Assembly (NCBI GenBank): GCA_000437435.1
Contig: FR899626.1
Coordinates: 13,605 to 77,604 of the forward strand
Direction of reading: 5' to 3'
Source of the DNA: Clostridium sp. CAG:768
GTDB taxonomy: Bacteria > Cyanobacteriota > Vampirovibrionia > Gastranaerophilales > Gastranaerophilaceae
Length of the DNA: 64,000 nt
Shown here piece by piece: positions 18,184-25,955 of this stretch. Each line of letters begins with the position of its first letter. The first letter of the stretch is position 1. The position numbers and the translations under genes are program-made. The notes below the pieces were generated by a model that was given only the letters and a program-made list of their open reading frames with translations, was not told where the DNA came from and searched no databases.

Positions 18184-18705
18184 ATGGCAAATTTATCAAT
18201 CCCATCTATTCGTGAGAGACTTTTTAACACAAGTAAGCACGAAACAAACACACAAAGAAATTCAAATTCAACAAATCCTTTTGCAGCATCTTCTTTTAAG
18301 GGAAATGTATTGACTGCAGATGTATTTGAATCTTCTAACAAGAAAAATGACAGTAATATTAATTTTACAGGAAAACTAAAAGCTAGTGCTTTAGTTGGTT
18401 CAATTTCAGGTATTGGTGAAAGATTCCATAATATGATAGAATCAGCAAAAGCATTTGGTAACAGAATGAAAGATAGTATTGTTAATGGCTGGAATAAGTT
18501 AAACGAAGTTGAAATTTCTTTTGCTCCTGCTAAAGAAAAAGCTATTTCAATGTTTAATTCTGTTAAAGAAACATTAGGAACATCTGTTACAGATTTAATT
18601 TCTTCTGGTGTTTCTGTTAAATCTGTTTCAAAAATGGAAGATATGGCAGCAGCTAGACAATTAGCAACAGACAAAATAGCTCTTTGGGAAGCTGCAGAAA
18701 TATAA
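18184..18705 (+). CDS. Hypothetical protein with N-terminal INFTGK motif
   Basis: A 173-residue protein with an AAAGGA ribosome binding site. The first 55 residues are polar and Asn/Ser/Thr-rich and end in SNINFTGKLKAS; the rest is helical (RFHNMIESAKAFGNRMKDS, AREKAISMFNSVKETLG-like). There is no signal peptide or long hydrophobic helix. The Phe-Thr-Gly motif after a disordered N-terminus resembles VGFTSN, IAFEAK and VSFKAM in other hypothetical proteins of this window. It forms a pair with the helical protein 20 bases downstream. Function unknown. Confidence 0.72.
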   Translation: MANLSIPSIRERLFNTSKHETNTQRNSNSTNPFAASSFKGNVLTADVFESSNKKNDSNINFTGKLKASALVGSISGIGERFHNMIESAKAFGNRMKDSIVNGWNKLNEVEISFAPAKEKAISMFNSVKETLGTSVTDLISSGVSVKSVSKMEDMAAARQLATDKIALWEAAEI

Positions 18706-18724
18706 TTAGAAGGGGAGAATGTAA

Positions 18725-19096
18725 ATGGTAGATAAAAGAATAGTAAAAGATGTTACAAATATAATTGAAGGATTAGGTATTAATGAAAATCCTGAAACAA
18801 TTTCTATTTTAGAAGATGTTGGTACTAATTCAAAAATAGATGCAATTAGAGAAATGACTGCTCGTGCATTAGTAAAGAAAAATATGCATGATTCTTTAAA
18901 AGTAGTTATTACTAATAAAGGAAAAGGCATAAATGATATGTCTACAGTTGTTGCTATGAGCACAATTAATGAACTCTTATCATTAAATGACAAATCAGAA
19001 GCTATGAAAATCTTAGAAGATACTGTAAATGAACATTCTGATGAAGAAGTAAGAGACAACGCGCGTTCAGTGAAAGCTTTAATGGCACTTTCATAA
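18725..19096 (+). CDS. Hypothetical all-helical (HEAT-like) protein
   Basis: A 123-residue acidic protein made of short repeated helices (ISILEDVGTNSKIDAIREM, VVAMSTINELLSLNDKSEA, HSDEEVRDNARSVKALMAL). The pattern, in which a helix ends in VRDNA or similar, resembles HEAT repeats, but the match is weak. AAGGGGAG serves as ribosome binding site, and the gene begins 20 bases after the 18184 gene, so they are co-transcribed and may form a complex. It ends before a strong terminator at 19146. Confidence 0.7.
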   Translation: MVDKRIVKDVTNIIEGLGINENPETISILEDVGTNSKIDAIREMTARALVKKNMHDSLKVVITNKGKGINDMSTVVAMSTINELLSLNDKSEAMKILEDTVNEHSDEEVRDNARSVKALMALS

Positions 19097-19145
19097 AATA
19101 GCGCGGCAAACAAAATATATTAAATTTGCCAGATTTCATATATAA

Positions 19146-19177
19146 AAAATCGCCTGATTATAAGGCGATTTTTTTAT
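19146..19177 (+). terminator. Intrinsic terminator
   Basis: AAATCGCC, loop TGATTATA, GGCGATTT and seven T. It ends the 18184-19096 pair just before the prepilin B promoter. A weaker inverted repeat, GGCAAA ... TTTGCC, lies at 19105-19130. Confidence 0.85.
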
Positions 19178-19205
19178 TGATATAATGATTAAAAATTGGT
19201 ATAAT
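19177..19205 (+). promoter_or_regulatory. Promoter P1 of prepilin locus B
   Basis: TTGATA (19177-19182), 17-base spacer, TATAAT (19200-19205), almost consensus. The transcript would start near 19212 and carry the AAGAAAGGAGC ribosome binding site before the leader ATG at 19237. Confidence 0.75.
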
Positions 19206-19236
19206 TATAAATATAAAAATAAGAAAGGAGCTAGTT

Positions 19237-19338
19237 ATGAAAAGATTTGAAGCAGAACAGGCACAAAAATCTAGTAAGAGCAATAATGCTTGTGTAGAAG
19301 TGTCTACCTGCGTAGCAGTCGGGGGGGGGGGGATTTAG
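19237..19338 (+). other. Leader ORF of prepilin B with 12-G tract
   Basis: A strong ribosome binding site and ATG begin a 33-codon leader (MKRFEAEQAQKSS..., ending CVAV) that enters a run of 12 G at 19321-19332 exactly on a codon boundary, then ATT and TAG. Compared with locus D, the stretch after the GTC codon has the same total length; here G12 replaces G10 then CG, as if one C had become G. Thirteen or ten G would read GDLGLAPQGF, the peptide conserved at the other loci, but then stop at 19380-19382. So this locus cannot fuse its leader to the prepilin by tract change alone; a one-base net frameshift separates the conserved leader frame from the prepilin frame. Confidence 0.7.
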
Positions 19339-19385
19339 GGCTTGCGCCACAAGGATTTCAAGCTTATCCCACAACGGTTTAGTGA

Positions 19386-19413
19386 TTGTAAAAATTTAAA
19401 AACATGTTATACT
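19386..19413 (+). promoter_or_regulatory. Internal promoter P2 of prepilin B, leaderless spacing
   Basis: TTGTAA (19386-19391), 16-base spacer, TATACT (19408-19413) preceded by TGT, then six bases and ATG 19420. The A of the ATG would be the transcription start. This lets prepilin B be made independently of the poly-G leader. Confidence 0.55.
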
Positions 19414-19419
19414 AGTGAT

Positions 19420-20145
19420 ATGATACATCACTATAAAAATAAAAAAGGTTTTACCCTTGCAGAAGTTTTAATAACTTTAGGAATAATCGGTGTTGTTGCA
19501 GCTATGACATTGCCGAGTGTAATTAATAAATATAAAATAAAACAATTGCGTACCGCATTTCTGCGTTCTAGTAGTGTAATTCAGAATGCCGCAAATTTAA
19601 CAGCATCAGAGTTTGGGTATGGTAGTTTTAAAGAGCTTAGTTCTTCAATGTGTGGAACTGTAAGTAAAGGAGATTCTGCTGCTTGTAAAACTTCCAATCA
19701 GCAAAAATTTGAAGAAATATATTCTTTTTTTCTTTCTCAGTTTGAAATAGTAAAAAAATATCAATCTTCTAATATTTTATCATTAAAATTAAAAGTTGAT
19801 AATTTCTCAAATTTATATGAATTTAACTATAGTAGTTTGTATGGTATTGATGGTAATACCGGAGGTTTGTATTTGTTAAAAGATAATAGTGCTATATCAG
19901 GTATGGCTTTTTATCACCATGAACCAAGTGATGGAATATCAATTACTTTTGATACTAATGGTCCCCATAAAGGACCAAATCGTTATGGTTATGATATCTT
20001 TTTATATAATACAGGTACTTGGTATAAGCTATGTACAAAAAATCAGGATGGGAATCTTTATAATGGACGAGGTTGTTATGATTATGCCTTGAAAGATGTA
20101 AATCCTGATGATAATACAAAAGGGTATTGGAATAGTTTATATTAA
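19420..20145 (+). CDS. Prepilin-like protein B
   Basis: A 241-residue prepilin-like protein if started at ATG 19420: MIHHYKNKKG then FTLAEVLITLGIIG, so the peptidase site is G10/F11 with Glu at mature position 5. The frame is open further upstream to a TTG at 19342, right after the TAG that closes the leader ORF. The mature domain has several cysteines and the motif FDTNGPHKGPNRYGYDIF, the same DxNG...PN..G.D.F signature as the other prepilins. The first ten residues match prepilin E almost exactly (MLHHYKNKKA), a sign of duplication. A bidirectional terminator follows. ATG 19420 is preferred because of the leaderless-type promoter in front of it. Confidence 0.82.
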   Translation: MIHHYKNKKGFTLAEVLITLGIIGVVAAMTLPSVINKYKIKQLRTAFLRSSSVIQNAANLTASEFGYGSFKELSSSMCGTVSKGDSAACKTSNQQKFEEIYSFFLSQFEIVKKYQSSNILSLKLKVDNFSNLYEFNYSSLYGIDGNTGGLYLLKDNSAISGMAFYHHEPSDGISITFDTNGPHKGPNRYGYDIFLYNTGTWYKLCTKNQDGNLYNGRGCYDYALKDVNPDDNTKGYWNSLY

Positions 20146-20146
20146 T

Positions 20147-20176
20147 AAAAAAGCTCCATTTAAGGAGCTTTTTTAT
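20147..20176. terminator. Bidirectional intrinsic terminator
   Basis: AAAAAGCTCC, loop ATTTAA, GGAGCTTTTTT. It serves prepilin B and the converging aminotransferase gene. Confidence 0.88.
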
Positions 20177-20177
20177 T

Positions 20178-21428
20178 TTAGTTAAAAGTAAATCTGTCAG
20201 CTTTAAATCTGTCAATTACTTCTTGCAGTTGTTCATCTGAGCATACAAATGATAATCTAAAGAAGCCTTCTCCATGATTTCCAAAGGCATTACCTGGAAC
20301 AAGGACAACGCCTGAAGTTTTTAAGACATCTTCGCAGAATTGGAATGCGGAATCATATCTTTTTGGAATTGGTAGCCATAGATAGAATGTTGTATGAGGA
20401 ACTGTTTTTTCATCAATTGGCCAGCCAAGTTCTTTGAAACCTTTTACCATAATTGCTTGTTTTTTCGCATATCCTTTATTTCTTTCTTCTATATATTTAT
20501 CACCCTCTTCGGAGTTGATAATTTCAGCACAAGCTTTTTGTAGTGCTTTGAATATTCCATTGTCAATAGTCGATTTACCTTTTCCAAATCGTTGTACAAC
20601 ATCTTTATTTCCGCATACCCAGCCTAATCTCCAGCCTGTTATTGCATAAGGTTTTGAAAAACTGTAAAATTCTATACCGATATCTTTAGCGCCATCTAAT
20701 TCAAAGATACTAAAAGGTTTTTCTTCTTCTGTAAAATACATATCACAATATGCTGCATCTGATACAAGTAGAATGTCATATTTTTTACAGAAATTGATGA
20801 CTGATTGTACATATTCTCTTGTTGCTGAGCTTCCTAGAGGATTATTTGGATAATTTATAAATAAAGCTTTAATGTTTTCTTTTTTGTATCCATCTTTAAT
20901 TATTTGATGGTAAATTTCTTCAACATCAGGCATATAATTATTTTCTTGAGTTAAAGGCATTGGGTACGCTTTAGCTCCTGAACATTGAATAAATTGTAAA
21001 TATGATGCATAGCAAGGGTCTGGTACCATAATTACATCTTTTTCCAATTCTTCATGTTTTGGAGTTGTAATAAATCTTACTAGATTTGCAATACCTTCTT
21101 TGGAACCTACAAGAGAGAATATTTCTGATTCTGGGTCAAGAGTTACTCCAAAACGATTTTTCATTCTTTGAGCTATTGCTTTTCTAAAGTATGGTTCTCC
21201 TTTAGGTATTGAGTACATGTGTATACCATCTTCGTCAATAATTTCTTTTAATCTGTTTAAAAGTGCTTCAGGAGGGTTTGCTGTAGGTGCTCCCATTGAT
21301 AAAGATATTGGAGCTCTGTTTTTAGCAATAAGTTCATCTTTTAATTTAGCTGTTTGTTCTTTTAATCTAAACATTATGTATGTCTCTAAAGACATCACTT
21401 CTTTGTTGAATAATTTTTCTATATTCAT
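20178..21428 (-). CDS. Class I/II PLP aminotransferase (DapL-related)
   Basis: A 416-residue fold-type I aminotransferase. Seen: SMGAPTANPP near the N-terminus, the PDPCYASY loop, FINYPNNPLGSSA with the conserved NPxG, SDAAYCDMYF with the PLP aspartate, the PLP lysine in FYSFSKPYAITGWRLGW, and the C-terminal arginine in FFRLSFVC. It is related to the DapL protein at 55880 (shared YPNNP(L/T)G, CKKYDILL and SK.Y..TGWR segments), but only distantly, so its substrate may differ. AAGGAAGG is a good ribosome binding site. It is followed on the same strand by no gene; mlaF lies just upstream, with 11 bases between. Confidence 0.85.
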   Translation of the reverse strand: MNIEKLFNKEVMSLETYIMFRLKEQTAKLKDELIAKNRAPISLSMGAPTANPPEALLNRLKEIIDEDGIHMYSIPKGEPYFRKAIAQRMKNRFGVTLDPESEIFSLVGSKEGIANLVRFITTPKHEELEKDVIMVPDPCYASYLQFIQCSGAKAYPMPLTQENNYMPDVEEIYHQIIKDGYKKENIKALFINYPNNPLGSSATREYVQSVINFCKKYDILLVSDAAYCDMYFTEEEKPFSIFELDGAKDIGIEFYSFSKPYAITGWRLGWVCGNKDVVQRFGKGKSTIDNGIFKALQKACAEIINSEEGDKYIEERNKGYAKKQAIMVKGFKELGWPIDEKTVPHTTFYLWLPIPKRYDSAFQFCEDVLKTSGVVLVPGNAFGNHGEGFFRLSFVCSDEQLQEVIDRFKADRFTFN

Positions 21429-21439
21429 ATTTACCTTCC

Positions 21440-22165
21440 TTAATTTTCAGCAATCATTTGCATAGGACCTTCTAGTGAAGCTGTGACGAATTGTTTTGTA
21501 TATTCATTATCTTGTCTCATCATTTCTTCTGGTGTCCCTTCAAAAACAACTTTTCCTTGATAGAGCATAATTACTTTATCTGCAGTTCTATTAATTGTAG
21601 ACATTTGGTGAGTAACTACAACAGATGCTGCATTTGTTTCATCTTTCAAACGAACAATATAATCTTCAATAAGTGTAGATGAAATCGGGTCCAAACCTGC
21701 TGTTGGTTCATCATAAAGTATTGAATTCGGCTCAGTTACAATTGCACGAGCAAAGCTTACTCTTTTTTGCATACCGCCTGATAATTCTGATGGAAATTTA
21801 TTTTCAATACCTTTTAGTCCTACAAGTTCTAATTTTTCTGCTACTATATTTCTTATTTCTTTTTCTGTGTATTTTTTTCTCAGGTCTTTTCTTTCATGTA
21901 GAGCAAATGCAATATTGTCAGCAACATTAAGTGAATCAAATAGTGCTGAGTATTGAAAGACCATTGCGATATCGCCTTTTGAAGTTATTATTTCTCCACT
22001 GTCTGGTGTTAAAAGTCCGCATATAAGTTTCAAAATAGTACTTTTCCCTGAACCAGAAAAACCTACAATTGCGAGTGTTTCTCCGTTTTCAACTTTAAAA
22101 GATACGTCATTAATTACTCTTTTATCATCAAATGTTTTTATTAAATTTTTTACTTCTATACTCAT
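21440..22165 (-). CDS. mlaF: ABC transporter ATPase, MlaF-type (phospholipid transport)
   Basis: A 241-residue ABC ATPase. Walker A is GFSGSGKST (about 35-43), the signature is LSGGMQKRVSFARAI (about 133-147), and Walker B with switch is ILYDEPTAGLDP, then the VVTHQMS H-loop. The GGM(Q)KR signature is characteristic of MlaF/Ttg2A, which powers phospholipid movement between the inner and outer membrane with MlaE and an MCE protein. AGAGG precedes the ATG. It lies 21 bases after mlaE in an operon. No MlaD-type MCE gene is next to it in this window, so the substrate-binding part must be elsewhere. Confidence 0.9.
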   Translation of the reverse strand: MSIEVKNLIKTFDDKRVINDVSFKVENGETLAIVGFSGSGKSTILKLICGLLTPDSGEIITSKGDIAMVFQYSALFDSLNVADNIAFALHERKDLRKKYTEKEIRNIVAEKLELVGLKGIENKFPSELSGGMQKRVSFARAIVTEPNSILYDEPTAGLDPISSTLIEDYIVRLKDETNAASVVVTHQMSTINRTADKVIMLYQGKVVFEGTPEEMMRQDNEYTKQFVTASLEGPMQMIAEN

Positions 22166-22186
22166 TGTGTTAAAATTTTACCTCTA

Positions 22187-22996
22187 TTAAAAGAAAAATG
22201 CTATCGCAAATATCATATCCCATATTACAATTGCCACAAAAGACCAGACAACTGATTTGGTTGTCGCTTCTCCAACTCCTTTTGCTCCACCTTTTGCGTA
22301 ATATCCGCAAGAACAGCTGATTAGAGAAATTGTGCCTCCAAAAAATAAAGCTTTTAAAAGGCATACACCTAAATCTTTCATATAAATACCTAACCAAGCA
22401 GAGTCAAAAAATGCTCTATAGCCAAGTCCTGCTGTTAATTTAGCAGTTACAGCTCCGGCTAGAACTCCGACAGTTGATGCAATTACAACAATTGGTGGCA
22501 TCATAATTAATCCTGCTAAAATTCTTGGAACAAATAAATAATTAATTGGATTAACTTTTAAAACTTCTATTACATCTATTTGCTCAGTTACTCTCATTGT
22601 TGCAATTTCAGATGCTAATGATGAACCTATCATTGAGATTATGGCAAATCCAGACATAATAACTCCGACTTCTCTTACTATAAGAATAGTCATTAAAAGT
22701 CCGACAAAATTGCTTCCGCCTTGTTTTACCATTTCTAAGGCAACTTGAGATGCAACGATTACAGAAGTCATTCCAACAATAGATAAAGTAATCGGAAGTG
22801 ATGTTACGCCAAATCTATAGCATTGTTCAATAAGTTCTTTTTTGTCTATTTGTCCTTTGAGTAAGCATTTTATTACATCAATCCCGTTAAGAGTTATTTT
22901 CCCAAGAGTGTCTAGGAATTCTTCAAATTCTTTGAACATTCCGGTAAATATCTTATAAGTAGCTGATTGTTTGTAATATTTTTGTAGACTGCCCAT
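22187..22996 (-). CDS. mlaE: ABC transporter permease, MlaE family
   Basis: A 269-residue MlaE/YrbE permease. It has the N-terminal amphipathic part, then about five membrane segments, with the family stretches SLPITLSIVGMTSVIVASQ, ALEMVKQGGSNFVG, ASEIATMRVTEQIDVIEVL (the conserved glutamate-rich coupling region) and VNPINYLFVPRILAG. An ATG at 23011 is in frame, but the ATG at 22996 has TATAAT exactly six bases upstream and TTGCAT 17 bases beyond, so 22996 is chosen as a leaderless start. It is divergent from padR. The presence of MlaFE argues for an outer membrane. Confidence 0.92.
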   Translation of the reverse strand: MGSLQKYYKQSATYKIFTGMFKEFEEFLDTLGKITLNGIDVIKCLLKGQIDKKELIEQCYRFGVTSLPITLSIVGMTSVIVASQVALEMVKQGGSNFVGLLMTILIVREVGVIMSGFAIISMIGSSLASEIATMRVTEQIDVIEVLKVNPINYLFVPRILAGLIMMPPIVVIASTVGVLAGAVTAKLTAGLGYRAFFDSAWLGIYMKDLGVCLLKALFFGGTISLISCSCGYYAKGGAKGVGEATTKSVVWSFVAIVIWDMIFAIAFFF

Positions 22997-23002
22997 TTCT
23001 GA

Positions 23003-23031
23003 ATTATACAAAAAATTTTTGATTAATGCAA
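23003..23031 (-). promoter_or_regulatory. mlaE promoter, leaderless spacing
   Basis: On the minus strand: TTGCAT, 17-base spacer, TATAAT, six bases, ATG (22996). There is no ribosome binding site. Confidence 0.7.
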
Positions 23032-23064
23032 TTTGTGTTGAAATATTATGAGCATTTTATATGT

Positions 23065-23093
23065 TTGATAAACAGTGTAATTTGTGGTATTCT
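23065..23093 (+). promoter_or_regulatory. padR promoter, leaderless spacing
   Basis: TTGATA, 17-base spacer, TATTCT (preceded by TGTGG), six bases, ATG 23100. There is no ribosome binding site, so the start at 23100 is chosen over an ATG at 23061, which lies upstream of the promoter. Confidence 0.68.
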
Positions 23094-23099
23094 TCAATT

Positions 23100-23624
23100 A
23101 TGATTGAACTCTTAATTTTATATGTTTTGTTGAAAAGAGACCTAACAATGTACGCTATACAAAAGCGTATAGAAGATAATTTTGCTCCGTTTACAAAGCC
23201 AAGTTTTGGAGCTTTGAAACCTGCTTTAAGACGTTTAGAAGAAAAACAATGTTTAACTTCTAGAAAAAGTATGTCTGAAGGCGGAAAATTGTCTGTTTAT
23301 TATGAAATTTCAAAACAAGGTATTTCAGAATTAAAACGTTTAATTCTTGAAGATTTAAGCGATAATCCTTTGCAATTCTTATCAAATGCAAGAGTTAAGT
23401 TATCTTGTGCTGATTGTTTGGATTCTAGTGAACGTAAAAGATTGTTCTTTTCAACAAAATCTCGAGCAATGCAATTTAAACTTGCAGCTCAAAATATTTT
23501 AAATGATGAGTATAGTCACATAAACTTTTATCAAAAAATTATATTAGACAATGCATTATGTGAATTTTCAAATTTTATAGTTATAATTGAAGGACTGGAG
23601 AAAGATAATGCCAGCAATTGTTAA
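23100..23624 (+). CDS. PadR family transcriptional regulator
   Basis: A 174-residue PadR-like protein. It begins MIELLILYVLLKRDLTMYAIQKRIE, the usual first helix pair of the PadR winged helix, followed by the recognition region FGALKPALRRLEEKQCLTSRK and the wing YYEISKQGISELKRLI. The C-terminal 90 residues are helical and would dimerise. PadR proteins are ligand-responsive repressors. It is divergent from mlaE (104 bases between starts) and overlaps the DUF512 gene by 17 bases, so it may regulate one or both. The effector is unknown. Confidence 0.85.
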   Translation: MIELLILYVLLKRDLTMYAIQKRIEDNFAPFTKPSFGALKPALRRLEEKQCLTSRKSMSEGGKLSVYYEISKQGISELKRLILEDLSDNPLQFLSNARVKLSCADCLDSSERKRLFFSTKSRAMQFKLAAQNILNDEYSHINFYQKIILDNALCEFSNFIVIIEGLEKDNASNC

Positions 23625-24879
23625 TGGAGTAGTTGAAGGCTCTATAGCTGAAGAATTAGGTATTGAAAAAGGTGATGAAATTTTATCAATCGATAATTCT
23701 AAAATGATTGATATGATTGATTACAATTTTTTGTGCAAATCTGATTTACTTACCTTAGAAATTAAAAAGTTAAATGGAGAGATTGAAGAAATAGAACTGG
23801 AAAAAGACTTTGATGAAGAATTAGGTATTATCTTTGAAAGTGCTGTATTTGACCGAGTAAAACCTTGTCTTAATCATTGTATTTTTTGTTTTGTTGATCA
23901 ACAGCCAAAAGGTTTAAGGGAAACTCTTTATGTGAAAGATGATGATTATAGATTGTCTTATTTGCAAGGAACTTATATTACTTTAACCAATTTATCTGAA
24001 AATGATAAAGACCGTATTAAAAGAATGCATTTAGGCCCTTTTTATGTTTCAGTTCACACTACAAATCCAGAACTGAGGGTAAAAATGCTTAAAAATCCTA
24101 ATGCAGGTAAGGCTTTAGAAAATTTAAAATGGTTTAGAAAAAATAAAATTCCGTTTCATGCTCAAATTGTTTTGTGCCCAGGATATAATGATGGTGCAGA
24201 ATTAGAAAGAACTCTTTCTGATTTAGCTGAACTTAAAAATACTGTGTTATCTGTTGCAATTGTGCCAGTTGGGATTACTCAATTTAGAAAAGAAGGTCTA
24301 AAGCAAGTTGATAAAAAATGTGCACAAGAAACTATAAAAATTGCTTCAAAATACAAACGAGTTTGCTGTTCTGATGAATTTTTCTTACTCGCAGAACAGG
24401 ATATTCCTTCAACTAAGTATTATGGCAATTTTAATCAGTTAGAAGATGGTGTCGGATCTATTAGGATGTTACTTGATGATTTTAAATCAAGAAAACTGCC
24501 TAAAAAGATTAAAACTCCATTGAAATTGTCGTTTGCGACTAGTTATGCTGCAAAGTATGCAATAGATAAAATTGCAGAAAAATTAAATAAAATAAAAAAT
24601 TTATCTGTAACGGTAAACCCTGTAAAATCTGATTATTGGGGACAAGATATTACTGTTGCAGGGTTAATTACCACTGATGATTTGATAAAAACGGTTAAAA
24701 ATATTGATACAGACATTGTCATAATTCCATCAGTTATGCTAAGACCATATTCTGAAGATTTTCTTGATGGAAAGAATTTATTTTACGTTAAAGAAAAAAC
24801 TGGAAAAGAATTTTTTATTGTAAAAAATATTTATTCAATGGGGGAAATTGTTGAATATTTATATGATTTATCTATTTAG
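23608..24879 (+). CDS. DUF512 radical SAM protein with N-terminal PDZ-like domain
   Basis: A 423-residue protein. Residues 1-70 form a PDZ-like domain (AIVNGVVEGSIAEELGIEKGDEIL). The radical SAM cluster motif is CLNHCIFC (C87, C91, C94, CX3CX2C spacing), followed by FVDQQPKGLRETLYVKDDDYR, a segment typical of the DUF512 family found in cyanobacteria and clostridia. Family function is not established. The start ATG 23608 has GGAGAAAG upstream; an earlier start at 23587 lies inside padR without a site. It overlaps padR by 17 bases, so the pair is co-transcribed. Confidence 0.87.
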   Translation: MPAIVNGVVEGSIAEELGIEKGDEILSIDNSKMIDMIDYNFLCKSDLLTLEIKKLNGEIEEIELEKDFDEELGIIFESAVFDRVKPCLNHCIFCFVDQQPKGLRETLYVKDDDYRLSYLQGTYITLTNLSENDKDRIKRMHLGPFYVSVHTTNPELRVKMLKNPNAGKALENLKWFRKNKIPFHAQIVLCPGYNDGAELERTLSDLAELKNTVLSVAIVPVGITQFRKEGLKQVDKKCAQETIKIASKYKRVCCSDEFFLLAEQDIPSTKYYGNFNQLEDGVGSIRMLLDDFKSRKLPKKIKTPLKLSFATSYAAKYAIDKIAEKLNKIKNLSVTVNPVKSDYWGQDITVAGLITTDDLIKTVKNIDTDIVIIPSVMLRPYSEDFLDGKNLFYVKEKTGKEFFIVKNIYSMGEIVEYLYDLSI

Positions 24880-24882
24880 CAA

Positions 24883-24911
24883 TTGAAAATTAATTTCAAA
24901 ATTGTTATAAT
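24883..24911 (+). promoter_or_regulatory. Promoter P1 of prepilin locus C
   Basis: TTGAAA (24883-24888), 17-base spacer, TATAAT (24906-24911). Downstream lies the GAAAGGAGC ribosome binding site before the leader ATG at 24945. Confidence 0.75.
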
Positions 24912-24944
24912 TATTAGTACAAAAATAAGAGAAAGGAGCAGAAT

Positions 24945-24983
24945 ATGAAAAGATTTCAAAATGTCGGGGGGGGGGCAGTTTAA
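24945..24983 (+). other. Leader ORF of prepilin C with 10-G tract
   Basis: ATG 24945 reads seven codons (MKRFQNV) and enters 10 G at 24966-24975 on a codon boundary; the frame then gives GCA GTT TAA and stops at 24983 after 12 residues. With 11 or 8 G the ribosome would instead read GGC AGT TTA AAG CTT ACT CCG CAA (GSLKLTPQ) and go on without a stop into prepilin C, giving a product of 326 residues for 11 G. As assembled the leader is therefore out of frame (OFF). Confidence 0.78.
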
Positions 24984-25024
24984 AGCTTACTCCGCAAAAC
25001 TTAAGGAGAATATTTAAAAATTTT

Positions 25025-25924
25025 GTGTTGGGTCAAGCGGCACACTTGGGATTTACGATAGCAGAACTTTTAATAACGTTAGGAATTATTGGTATTGTCG
25101 CGGTATTACTTTTGCCAAGAGCTTTTGATTATATTGAGGAACAACAATTTGATGCTGCAAGAAAAGTCGTACTTAAGAATGTAGGTGAGGCAGTTCGATT
25201 AGTATCATTAAATACAGATATTCGTTCAGCAAATGATGCAGAAGATTTTGTAGAAAATTATTTAAGAAAAGAATTGAAAATATTAAAGACCTGTAATAAT
25301 GAAAAATTAAGAGAGTGTGGAATTGAAACTAAAGAAAATGGTATTTATACGATTGCAGAAACTCATACTACTATGCCAACTACAATAAATGATTTGGCTA
25401 CAAATATGTCAAAAGGAACTTATATTGATCCAAGTGCAGAAAGTTATGGTTTTGTTTTGTCTAATGGTTATTCTGCAAATTTATTTTATAATAAAAATTG
25501 TATTAGTGATAATAAAGATTCCGCACACTATGTTCAAGATATGATGTGTGTGAATATTATATATGACTTGAATGGATTATCCAGTCCAAATCAAGTTGGT
25601 AAAGATATAGGTTTTGTTACAATATTTTATCCAGGTATTGAAATGCGAGCTGTTAGTCCTATAATCTACAATAATAATACTAATGGTGCAACTTTTTATA
25701 CTGTATCTAAACTTTGTGCAAATATAAACTCAAAATTGAAAGGTCCTGATAAGGAAGAAGCTCAAGCTATTTATATTAATAATTTTGCACTTGGAGGTGC
25801 AGTTGCTAGTTATATTACAACAACATCTGCTGATTTAGATTATGCTTGGACAATGAGTGCAAGTAGTGGATTTTTAAATAAATATGAAAAAAATAGAGGA
25901 TCTTGGTTTCGTTGTGTTAAATAA
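25025..25924 (+). CDS. Prepilin-like protein C
   Basis: A 299-residue prepilin-like protein counted from GTG 25025, the first start codon in the frame; no ribosome binding site or leaderless-type promoter supports this start. With 11 or 8 G in the upstream tract it would be read from ATG 24945 instead, which I think is the real start in the ON state. The peptidase site is G9/F10 in LGFTIAELLITLGIIG, with Glu at mature position 5. The mature part has cysteines in CNNEKLRECG and DSAHYVQDMMC, and the shared motif YDLNGLSSPNQVGKDIGF. A bidirectional terminator follows. Confidence 0.8.
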   Translation: MLGQAAHLGFTIAELLITLGIIGIVAVLLLPRAFDYIEEQQFDAARKVVLKNVGEAVRLVSLNTDIRSANDAEDFVENYLRKELKILKTCNNEKLRECGIETKENGIYTIAETHTTMPTTINDLATNMSKGTYIDPSAESYGFVLSNGYSANLFYNKNCISDNKDSAHYVQDMMCVNIIYDLNGLSSPNQVGKDIGFVTIFYPGIEMRAVSPIIYNNNTNGATFYTVSKLCANINSKLKGPDKEEAQAIYINNFALGGAVASYITTTSADLDYAWTMSASSGFLNKYEKNRGSWFRCVK

Positions 25925-25952
25925 AAAGCTCCTTTTTAAAGGAGCTTTTTAT
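25923..25952. terminator. Bidirectional intrinsic terminator
   Basis: AAAAAGCTCCTTT and AAAGGAGCTTTTT with a two-base loop. It separates prepilin C from converging glnA. Confidence 0.9.
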
Positions 25953-25955
25953 TGT

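Noticed and set aside
23061..23099. PadR start at ATG 23061
   Set aside because: The codons would run through the promoter (TTGATA-N17-TATTCT), and the family N-terminus begins at MIELLILYVLL from 23100.
24945..24983. The short leader peptides (such as MKRFQNVGGGAV) as independent functional peptides
   Set aside because: Their stop comes only from the tract length, and the open frame beyond the tract is conserved as protein in three loci. A uORF role remains possible but is less likely than a switched fusion.
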